A stretch of 64,000 nt of DNA from Mycolicibacterium nivoides (GTDB lineage: Bacteria > Actinomycetota > Actinomycetes > Mycobacteriales > Mycobacteriaceae), in contig NZ_CP034072.1 of assembly GCF_003855255.1 (NCBI RefSeq), forward strand, positions 1,116,001-1,180,000, read 5' to 3'. Every line of letters starts with the position of its first letter. The first letter of the stretch is position 1. The notes under the pieces are model-generated. The model was not told where the DNA came from. It saw nothing but the letters and a program-made list of their open reading frames with translations, and ran no database searches. Position numbers and translations under genes: made by a program. This document shows, one piece after another, positions 19,278 to 26,787 of the stretch.

Positions 19278-20942
19278 TCAGGCTCCGATGCCGGTGGCCT
19301 CGAACCCGGCACTGACTGCCCGGACTTTTTCGTCCAGAACGTCTTGGGGATCCTTGCGGAACAGGGACTTGGCCACGAGTTCGACCGCGCGCCGGCTGTC
19401 GCTGAACCCGGATGTCCGCGACAGGTGCAGGGTCAGTGCCAGATAGAACAGCGTTGCGACGTCCTGCGGCGTGAAGAGATAGCCCTGGCCGTTCTTGGCA
19501 CTGATGACGTTGTACGCCGCCTTGTTGTGGATGCCGCTGTTGGTGTGCACGCCGCCGTTGTCGCGGGTGGTGTTGACGTAGTCGCGCACGTGGGCGGGCT
19601 GACCGCGCCGCGTCGGATCACTCAGATCGCGCAGCGGGACGCCGGTTCCGTCGAGTTCCTCGCCCATCTCCCAGTTCCAGCTGTCGATGTCCGGCTTCTG
19701 GGAGTTGGCAATGATCGTGCCCATGATGTCCGAATAGGACTCGTTGAGCGCGCCGGATTCGTTCTTGTACTCCAGGCGTGCCGTGTTGTCGGTCAATCCG
19801 TGCGTCATCTCGTGGGCGACGACATCCACGGCCACCGCATAGGACCGCAGCTCTCCGTTGACGCTGCGCTGGCCGTACACCATCTGCGTGCCGATCCAGG
19901 CGGCGTTGCGCCATTCATTGGGCGTCGGGTCCTGGATCGATGTGCAGTTGATGGAGGAGATGAAGGGTCCTCCCTGGTTGTCCAGACCGTTGCGCTGCAA
20001 CGTGTTCAGCAGGTAATCGGCCACCTCTTGGGCATTGGCATGTGCGCTGATCGCCGCCGGGCTCCACGGGGCCGGGGGGTTGGTGATCGGCGCGGCGCCC
20101 GGTAGCGAGCGGAATTGCGATTCGATCCTGCGGAACCCGAAATCGTAGGTCTCGATGCGCCGGGTCGGGTCCACGAGCCGCGTGTTGTCGTTCTCATCGC
20201 GCTCGGCCCGGATACGCCGGGTTTGGCCGAGTGCATCGGTTGAGTCCAGCTCTTCCAGGGTCCATGAAATCGTCTGCGTACGGGGAAGTTTGGTCACCAG
20301 ATCGCCGGAATGGGCGTCGACGACGTAGTCGAAGAGTTCCGGCAGCGTCTCCGGATGGCCGTCCGAGGTGCGCTTGCGGTGTCGCTGGACGTTCTTGGCG
20401 ATGTAGACCAGGCGCCACACCCCGGGCTGGGAGCTGTTGTCGAAGTAGAAGTACAGCCGGGGAGGCTCCGGTAAGGGCAGCGCGTCCTTGCCCGCGTCCT
20501 TGACGATCACGTCCTGAGCCTGGGCCGGCGATATCGCCGCCACGGCGTCGACACCGTCGGGATTGCCGATCGCCGAATTCACGGCCAGCATGTTGTTGGC
20601 GTCATCCAACTCGATCGTGACGAGGGAGCCGTAGATCGGGATGTGCTGACGGTACTGAGCGAACTTGACGACGGTGGAATCCGTGAGTGGTACAGATTCG
20701 GTGCCCAGGGCCCGGTACTCGGTTCCCGGACCCGCGCTGCTGTCGGTGATGGTGGGCACCTCGGGGTTGGCGATCATCTGGTTCAGATAGCGACGCGCAG
20801 CCGATTCCGGATCGAGTGTCGCCACGTCGATCGCCCGGGCCGTGCCGGGCCTGACCGTTTCGTCATTGATGGCCCGCACTGCCGGGCCCTGGTATTTGTC
20901 CGCGCTGTGCAGCGCAAAGCTCTCTAACCCGTTGTCGTTCAT
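19278..20942 (-). CDS. M4 (thermolysin-family) metallopeptidase without signal peptide
   Basis: 554 residues. An FTP-like propeptide region (ARRYLNQMIANPEV to PRLYFYFDNSSQPG) precedes the M4 catalytic domain. The zinc site HEMTH is near residues 378-382 and the third ligand glutamate is in GALNESYSDIMG; VHTNSGIHNKAAYNVI supplies the distal catalytic histidine. M4 enzymes are normally exported, but this N-terminus (MNDNGLESFALHS) is polar and an in-frame TGA lies three codons upstream of the ATG, so no Sec signal can be added. An AGGAG ribosome-binding site supports the start. It is divergent from the LysM-tyrosinase gene. Confidence 0.92.
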   Translation of the reverse strand: MNDNGLESFALHSADKYQGPAVRAINDETVRPGTARAIDVATLDPESAARRYLNQMIANPEVPTITDSSAGPGTEYRALGTESVPLTDSTVVKFAQYRQHIPIYGSLVTIELDDANNMLAVNSAIGNPDGVDAVAAISPAQAQDVIVKDAGKDALPLPEPPRLYFYFDNSSQPGVWRLVYIAKNVQRHRKRTSDGHPETLPELFDYVVDAHSGDLVTKLPRTQTISWTLEELDSTDALGQTRRIRAERDENDNTRLVDPTRRIETYDFGFRRIESQFRSLPGAAPITNPPAPWSPAAISAHANAQEVADYLLNTLQRNGLDNQGGPFISSINCTSIQDPTPNEWRNAAWIGTQMVYGQRSVNGELRSYAVAVDVVAHEMTHGLTDNTARLEYKNESGALNESYSDIMGTIIANSQKPDIDSWNWEMGEELDGTGVPLRDLSDPTRRGQPAHVRDYVNTTRDNGGVHTNSGIHNKAAYNVISAKNGQGYLFTPQDVATLFYLALTLHLSRTSGFSDSRRAVELVAKSLFRKDPQDVLDEKVRAVSAGFEATGIGA

Positions 20943-21243
20943 CAGTTCTCATATCTCCTGGTCCGATGGTGGCTGCCCCGGATGGGGCCGACCGGGTGTC
21001 GGCGCCATGGCATGGCCTGATCATGCGTCGACGGCGCCGCAATTTCGTGCGTAGTCGCCTACTCGAAAATTGCGCCGAACGGACCCGTGAGGTCTGCAGC
21101 GGTGCCGCTGTCGTGCGAAGTGACGACCGCGTCGGCACCGAATGCAGGTAGTGATCTACGCGCGCGCTCCGGGCCGAGGATGCCTACCGTCCATGACGTG
21201 GGGTTTCAGCCTCACACGAGACCCGCCGTCAAGGGAGCCAGCC
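20943..21243. other. Intergenic region between M4 peptidase and LysM-tyrosinase
   Basis: About 300 bases without a gene. It contains the two ribosome-binding sites (minus-strand AGGAGA near 20953, plus-strand GGGAG near 21234) and one imperfect dyad listed separately. No good sigma-70-type promoter pair could be fixed by eye. Confidence 0.5.
21033..21075. promoter_or_regulatory. Imperfect 43-base dyad in the divergent M4/tyrosinase promoter region
   Basis: Centred on GTAG-TCGC-CTAC (21051-21062), the outer arms GGCGCCGCAATTTCG and CGAAAATTGCGCC are near-complementary with a mismatch and a one-base bulge. Placed between two divergent genes, it may be a shared operator or a hairpin. No regulator gene is adjacent. 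Confidence 0.4.
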
Positions 21244-22971
21244 ATGGCGAAATACCTCATCAAATCCGGTGACACCCTCGGTGCCATCGCAACTCGGCTC
21301 GGGGTGGGTCTGGCCGGCCTTGAATCGGCGAACCCGCACATCACCGATCCACACCGGATCTTCCCGGGCCAGATCATCATCGTGCCGGGCAGTTCACCGG
21401 TGCCCGGACCCGAATACGTCGTGCAGTCCGGCGACACGCTGACCCACATCGCTGCCAGGTTCGGGGTGAGCCTGGCCGACCTCGAAAGCGCCAATCCCCA
21501 GATCGCCAACGTGAACCGGATCTTCACGGGGCAGATCATCACGGTCACGGAAGCGGCTACACGGGTCCGCCACGACATCTGGACACTCGATGAGATCGAT
21601 CACTGGCACCCGACCATCTACGCCTACGCCCGCGCGGTGCAGGTGCTGATCGACCGGACGGACGCGGACCAGTTCGACCCGATCAGTTGGCAGTATCAGT
21701 CCGACATCCATGGCACCACAGAGAATCCCGACAATTACCGCAACCAATGCCAGCACTTCTGCTGGTTCTTCCTGCCCTGGCACCGGATGTATCTGCAGTG
21801 GTTCGAACGGATCATCAGATCTGCCATCGCAGACCTGGACGACGTCGACGAGCAGACCAAGGCGACCTGGGCATTGCCCTACTGGAATTACAGCAGCGAC
21901 GATTCTGCCCGCAGGCGGTTGCCGCAGGCTTTTCTCGATACCACCCTGCCGGACGGCGTGACGCCGAACCCGCTGTGGGTGCCTGGGCGAAACCTCAATG
22001 ACGGTTCGTCGCTGCCAGTCTCCGACGTCGACCTGACCAGTGCGCTGGCGCCGGTCGATTTCGCCGGGATCGGCGGGTTTGCCGGTGGGCGCACCGGATT
22101 CAGCCATGGCGGAGAAGATCCGGGCTCGGCGATGGGACCGCTCGAAGGAACGCCTCACGGTGCGGTTCACGTGGGTGTGGGCGGTCTGATGGGTTCGTTC
22201 AACACCGCCGCGCTGGACCCGATCTTCTGGCTGCACCACGCCAACATCGATCGGATCTGGGAGATCTGGCGGACGATGCCCGACCGGACGAACACCACAG
22301 AGGCCGCCTGGCTGACCGGTGTGACGTTCCACTTCCACGACGAGAACCGGGCGACGCTCACCGAGACGGTGCAAGAAGTGCTCGACACCACGACCCAGCT
22401 CAGCTACCGCTATGAGGACATCACGGCCCCTGTCGCACTGGAGGCTCTCATGCCAACCGCACCTGCACCCGAGAACCCGCCGGAACTGGTCGGAGCATCG
22501 GACAGCGCGATCGCCCTGGCCGGTGAGACCACCAATGTCACGTTCGGTATCGCTCCTCCGATCGGCCCGCTGGCCGAGGAAGCGACACCGGCGTCGCGTG
22601 CTTTCCTCCGCATCGAGGACGTGACGTCACCGGCACCGGTGGGCGTCACCTACAAGGTGTATCTCAATGTGGGCGGCGGCGAACCCACAGTCGATGACGA
22701 CCATTTCGTTGGTGTCGCAGCTTTTTTCGGGATCGAGGAAACCAGTAACCCCGACAATGAGCACGGTGGGATGCGGCTCGCCTTCGACATCACGGGCCTG
22801 TACCGACGATTCAGTGCCGAGGGCCGCTGGAGCGATCAGGTCAGCGTCACCTTCGTACCGCAGTATGTGGAGCCGGCGGCCCATCCGATCCAGCTGCCGG
22901 GTGCCCAGGCCTCGGCGCCGCAGCAGTCCGGCAATGCGCGAGTTGGTCGAGTGAGCGTCTTCCTGCAATGA
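21244..22971 (+). CDS. LysM-LysM-tyrosinase fusion
   Basis: 575 residues; ATG 21244 has GGGAG 6 bases upstream. Two LysM modules (residues 3-46, KYLIKSGDTLGAIATRLGV; 58-101, YVVQSGDTLTHIAARFGVSL) precede a type 3 copper (tyrosinase) domain. CuA-side ligands lie in CQHFCWFFLPWHRMYLQWFE near residues 165-184, and CuB-side ligands in GTPHGAVHVGVGG and DPIFWLHHANIDRIWEIW near 320-338. A C-terminal beta-rich domain (about 420-575) resembles the polyphenol oxidase C-terminal cap. Expected chemistry is o-hydroxylation or oxidation of phenols, possibly held at peptidoglycan by LysM. No signal peptide is seen. The stop overlaps the DUF2182 start (ATGA). Confidence 0.93.
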   Translation: MAKYLIKSGDTLGAIATRLGVGLAGLESANPHITDPHRIFPGQIIIVPGSSPVPGPEYVVQSGDTLTHIAARFGVSLADLESANPQIANVNRIFTGQIITVTEAATRVRHDIWTLDEIDHWHPTIYAYARAVQVLIDRTDADQFDPISWQYQSDIHGTTENPDNYRNQCQHFCWFFLPWHRMYLQWFERIIRSAIADLDDVDEQTKATWALPYWNYSSDDSARRRLPQAFLDTTLPDGVTPNPLWVPGRNLNDGSSLPVSDVDLTSALAPVDFAGIGGFAGGRTGFSHGGEDPGSAMGPLEGTPHGAVHVGVGGLMGSFNTAALDPIFWLHHANIDRIWEIWRTMPDRTNTTEAAWLTGVTFHFHDENRATLTETVQEVLDTTTQLSYRYEDITAPVALEALMPTAPAPENPPELVGASDSAIALAGETTNVTFGIAPPIGPLAEEATPASRAFLRIEDVTSPAPVGVTYKVYLNVGGGEPTVDDDHFVGVAAFFGIEETSNPDNEHGGMRLAFDITGLYRRFSAEGRWSDQVSVTFVPQYVEPAAHPIQLPGAQASAPQQSGNARVGRVSVFLQ

Positions 22972-23795
22972 CACTCACCGCGGTGCCGAGCCGGGCGGCG
23001 CGGCCATCGGCCTGGCGGCGGTTGCGGTGGAGACATCCGGAGCTGTACCTGCTGACGGTCGCGGTGGCCGCCTGGCTCGCGGTCGTGATCCTGCATCTGA
23101 CGATGCTGTCCCACACCGGAGCTCAGCATTGTTCGATGGTGCCGCACGGCGCGGGCCACCACCACGGCGTGCTGAGGGTCGACGTCCTCGCCGAGGGTTG
23201 TGTCGGGGTGCCCTCCGGTGCAATGGAATTCCCCGAGTCGATGGCGCTGTGGGCGGTGATGGCGGCCGCGATGATGCTGCCGACGACGCTGCCCGCCGCC
23301 CGGTCGATAGCGCTGAACGGCAGATGGAATCGGCGCCACCGCGGCCAGGCGTTGTTCGCGGTCGGCTACCTCGCGGTGTGGTCGGGGTTCGGAGCCCTCG
23401 CGCTGACGGGCGCCTGGTTGGTCGGACCGAAAACCGGAGGTGCTCTTGCCGTCTCGGCGCTCCTGGCGACGGCGGCGGCCTGGGAACTGACCCGCAGGAA
23501 GCGGTTCTTCCTCCGCGCGTGTCACCGGGTCCGGGCGCTGCCGGCCGGCGGATGGCGCGCGGACCGGGCCTGCGTCGGGGAGGGGCTGCGAAACGGATTG
23601 CGGTGCACCGGTGCATGTGGCCCGATGATGCTGCCGATGGCGCTGGCCCCGCACGCGCTGTGGCTGATGGTGGTCCTGTTCGGGGTCGTCGTGGGGGAGA
23701 AGTGGGTGACGAAAGGCGTGGACCATCTTCGCCTCTTCGCTGCGGTGCTCGCGGTGGTCGCCGTCATCGTGGCATGTGGTGCGCCGCTCGGTTGA
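22968..23795 (+). CDS. DUF2182 integral membrane protein, predicted metal-binding
   Basis: 275 residues with about six to seven membrane helices. The DUF2182 core is visible: WAVMAAAMMLPTTLPAARS near residue 95 and NGLRCTGACGPMMLPMALAP near 210. A His/Cys-rich extracytoplasmic loop (QHCSMVPHGAGHHHG, residues 53-67) could bind copper. DUF2182 proteins are described as predicted metal-binding membrane proteins; their reaction is unknown. The start overlaps the tyrosinase stop (ATGA), so the two are translationally coupled. The end overlaps the convergent MFS remnant by 32 bases. Confidence 0.85.
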   Translation: MTLTAVPSRAARPSAWRRLRWRHPELYLLTVAVAAWLAVVILHLTMLSHTGAQHCSMVPHGAGHHHGVLRVDVLAEGCVGVPSGAMEFPESMALWAVMAAAMMLPTTLPAARSIALNGRWNRRHRGQALFAVGYLAVWSGFGALALTGAWLVGPKTGGALAVSALLATAAAWELTRRKRFFLRACHRVRALPAGGWRADRACVGEGLRNGLRCTGACGPMMLPMALAPHALWLMVVLFGVVVGEKWVTKGVDHLRLFAAVLAVVAVIVACGAPLG

Positions 23796-24573
23796 CCGAC
23801 CAGACGACCAGCGCGCAAGCCGCGAACGTGGCGCCGAGGATGCTGGAGCCGGTCCACCCCGCGAGCGAGTAGACCGCGGTGGTGGCCGTCGCCCCGAGCG
23901 CCGAGCCGAGTGAGTAGAAGAACATGTAGCCGCCGATGACGCTGCTGGTGCGATGCGGGTGGGCTGTGGTGAGTAGGTGCTGGTTGCTCACGTGCACCGC
24001 TTGTACGGCGAAGTCGAGCACGATCACGCCGACGACGATCAGTACCAGCGACCATGATGCGTGTCCGATGGCCAGCCATGACACGGTGAGGAGCGCGAGC
24101 GCCCCGCCGGTGACGGCGCTCGCGAGTCCGGAGTCGGCCCAGCGTCCTGCGCGGGCCGCGCCGAGCGCACCGGCAAGACCTGCGATTCCGAAGAGGCCGA
24201 TCTGCGCCGTGCTCAGATGCCACGGAGCGGCGGTGAGCGGCAGCGCCAGGCCGCTCCACAGTGTCCCGAAGGACGCGAACAGGAAGAACGCGATCAGCCC
24301 GCGTGAGACGAAAAGGCGCTCGCGGAACAGTCGGGCCAACGACGTCAGCACGTCGAGGTAATCCGTTTGTTCGCGCCGAGGGTCGGGCGGCAGGAGTCTC
24401 GGCACCAGGCCTGCCAGCGCAACCAGCAACACCGCCAGCCCGGCATAGACGCTTCGCCACCCCCACACGGCGGCGAGGGTGCCTGCCGCGACGCGTGAAC
24501 CGAGGATCCCGACGACGACTCCGGAGGTCACCATGCCGAGGGTCCGGCCGCGGTCCTCGGGCGTGGACAGGGC
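23764..24573 (-). pseudogene. 5'-truncated MFS transporter
   Basis: The open frame from ATG 24534 gives 256 residues with seven to eight membrane helices, about two thirds of an MFS permease. It lacks the first four or so helices. The codons upstream of that ATG continue the family sequence (ALSTPEDRGRTLG, the cytoplasmic loop after helix 4) as far as base 24573, where an in-frame TGA occurs and unrelated sequence begins. So homology extends past any usable start, a sign of deletion rather than a short gene. The HxlR gene begins 26 bases further; the two were probably once a normal divergent regulator-transporter pair. Confidence 0.8.
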
Positions 24574-24601
24574 TCATTTCAGCAACTCTTCAGGGGGTGT
24601 G

Positions 24602-25060
24602 ATGGCCGAGCCGGTGCCGCACAGCGATGACGTGACCTGGACCGATCCCACCTGCCCGGTGGCGCGCACTCTCGACCTCGTCGGGGACCGTTGGAGTCTG
24701 CTCATCGTCCGCGACGCCATGGACGGCGCGCGGGCGTTCACCGACTTTCAGCAGCGCACCGGCATCGCGCGCAATATCCTCACCGATCGGCTGCGCCGTC
24801 TCGTCGAGCGCGGCATCCTCGATCGGGAGGTGGCCGCATCAGGACGGCGGCAGGTGTACACGCTCACGCAGGCCGGTCGTGACCTCTTCACCGTCGTGGT
24901 GGCGCTGCGCCAGTGGGGTGAGCGGCACGCGTTCGAGGCTGACGAGGCTCGCTCGGTGCTCGTCGACGAACGGGGTCTGGCGCTCGCGGAATTGCGCCCC
25001 ACGGATTCCCGCGGTGCCCCGGCGGATCCGGACAGCACGTCCGTGCGGAAGGACTACTGA
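24602..25060 (+). CDS. HxlR-family transcriptional regulator
   Basis: 152 residues. The HxlR winged-helix signature is clear: CPVARTLDLVGDRWSLLIVRDAM near residue 18 with the conserved Cys, then FTDFQQRTGIARNILTDRLRRL and a wing GRRQVYTLTQAGRDL. HxlR proteins sense electrophiles or oxidants through the N-terminal cysteine and often control a divergent transporter; here that transporter is the truncated MFS gene. GTG 24599 directly before ATG 24602 is an alternative start. The end overlaps treZ by 7 bases (convergent). Confidence 0.87.
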   Translation: MAEPVPHSDDVTWTDPTCPVARTLDLVGDRWSLLIVRDAMDGARAFTDFQQRTGIARNILTDRLRRLVERGILDREVAASGRRQVYTLTQAGRDLFTVVVALRQWGERHAFEADEARSVLVDERGLALAELRPTDSRGAPADPDSTSVRKDY

Positions 25061-26787
25061 ACGCGCTCGGTGCGCAGGATTGCGAACGAGTGACCGGCCA
25101 ATACCGTGGCGCCGGAAGCGATGTCGGGGTCTTCCCACGCCGCGACCAGTTCGCCCGTCACCGGCACGGACACGGCGTCGGAACCGAGGTTGCAGGCGAT
25201 CGACAGGGCGCCACGGTGCAGAACGATCCACCGCTGCTGCTCGTCGAAGTCGATCGACATGTGATCCAGCCACGGATCGGCGAGGTCGGGCTCGGTGCGC
25301 CGCAACGCGATCAGCTCCCGATAGGTCCTGTGCAGCCGATCGTGATCGCCGTCGGAGACCTCGCTCCAGTTCAGTTTGGACCGCAGGAATGTCTCCGGGT
25401 CCTGCGGATCTGGGATCTCGTCGGCATCCCAGCCGTGCTCGGCGAATTCGGCCTTACGACCCTCGGCGGTAGCGCGGGCCAATTCCGGCTCGGGATGCGA
25501 ACTGAAGAACTGGAACGGTGAGGAGGAACCCCACTCCTCGCCCATGAAAAGCATTGCCGTATAGGGGGATCCGAGCGCAAGCGCCGCCTTCACGGCCAGC
25601 TGGCCGAATGTCAGGAGCTGCGACGGCCGGTCGCCGACGGCGCGGTTGCCGACCTGGTCGTGGGTAACGGTGTAGGCCAGCAGCCGCGTGCCCGGAATGG
25701 TGGCGGTGTCCAATGGACGGCCGTGTCTGCGATGACGGAACGACGAGTATGTGCCCGCGTGGAAATATCCGTGCTTGAGCGTCTGTGCCAGGGTGGCCAG
25801 CGATCCGAAATCGGCGTAGTAGCCCTGCCGTTCACCCGACACCGCGGTATGGATGGCGTGGTGGACGTCGTCGTCCCACTGTGCAGTCAGGCCGAAGCCG
25901 CCACGGTCGCGCGGCGTGATCAGCCGGGGGTCGTTCAGGTCGCTTTCGGCGATCAACGAGAGAGGACGGCCGAGTTCTTCGGCAAGGGCGTCGGTCTCGG
26001 CCGCCAGTTCCTCGAGCAGATGGATCGCGGTGGTGTCCACCAGCGCATGCACCGCATCCAGACGCAGACCGTCGGCGTGGAAGTCGCGCATCCAGCGCAG
26101 CGCACAGTCGATGATGTAGGTGCGAACTTCGTCGGCGTCGGCATCGGACAGGTTGATCGAACTGCCCCACGGATTGCTGCCGGCGGACAGGTATGGACCG
26201 AACCGCGGCAGATAGTTGCCCGACGGGCCGAGATGGTTGAACACCGCGTCGATCAGCACGCCGAGTCCACGCGCGTGGCAGGCGTCGATCAGCCGGATGA
26301 GGCCGTCCGGTCCGCCGTAGGATTCGTGCACCGCGTACCAGAGCACCCCGTCATAGCCCCAGCCGTAGGTGCCGTTGAACGCGTTGACCGGCATCAACTC
26401 GACGAAATCGACGCCGAGATCCACCAGGTGGTCGAGCTTCTCGATGGCGGCGTCGAATGTGCCATCGGGAGTGAAGGTTCCGGTGTGAAGTTCGTAGATC
26501 ACCCCGCCGCAGATGGACCGGCCCGCCCACCCGGCGTCGGTCCAGGCGTCCGGTGCGGGCTGCCACAGCTGTGAGCGTTCATGCACGCCGTCGGGCTGAC
26601 GCGCTGAGCGAGGATCCGGCAGTACCGTGGCGTCCTCGTCGAGAACGAACCCATACCGGGCGTCGGCGCGGCAGCTGACCTCGGCCCGCCACCAGCCGTC
26701 GGCGGTGCGCGTCATCTCGTGCAGCGCTCCGTCCACGTCGACCCGCACGCGGTCGGGCTTCGGCGCCCACACGGTGAATTCAGTCAT
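25054..26787 (-). CDS. treZ: Malto-oligosyltrehalose trehalohydrolase
   Basis: 577 residues. An N-terminal CBM48-like beta domain (FTVWAPKPDRVRVDVDG) precedes a GH13 barrel. The nucleophile aspartate is in DGLRLDAVHA near residue 231 and the acid/base glutamate in LIAESDLNDPR near 270, with VTHDQVGNRA following. TreZ releases trehalose from maltooligosyl-trehalose made by TreY. Its start overlaps the treY 3' end by 8 bases, so treX-treY-treZ is one operon. The order matches Rv1562c-Rv1564c. Confidence 0.95.
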   Translation of the reverse strand: MTEFTVWAPKPDRVRVDVDGALHEMTRTADGWWRAEVSCRADARYGFVLDEDATVLPDPRSARQPDGVHERSQLWQPAPDAWTDAGWAGRSICGGVIYELHTGTFTPDGTFDAAIEKLDHLVDLGVDFVELMPVNAFNGTYGWGYDGVLWYAVHESYGGPDGLIRLIDACHARGLGVLIDAVFNHLGPSGNYLPRFGPYLSAGSNPWGSSINLSDADADEVRTYIIDCALRWMRDFHADGLRLDAVHALVDTTAIHLLEELAAETDALAEELGRPLSLIAESDLNDPRLITPRDRGGFGLTAQWDDDVHHAIHTAVSGERQGYYADFGSLATLAQTLKHGYFHAGTYSSFRHRRHGRPLDTATIPGTRLLAYTVTHDQVGNRAVGDRPSQLLTFGQLAVKAALALGSPYTAMLFMGEEWGSSSPFQFFSSHPEPELARATAEGRKAEFAEHGWDADEIPDPQDPETFLRSKLNWSEVSDGDHDRLHRTYRELIALRRTEPDLADPWLDHMSIDFDEQQRWIVLHRGALSIACNLGSDAVSVPVTGELVAAWEDPDIASGATVLAGHSFAILRTERVQ

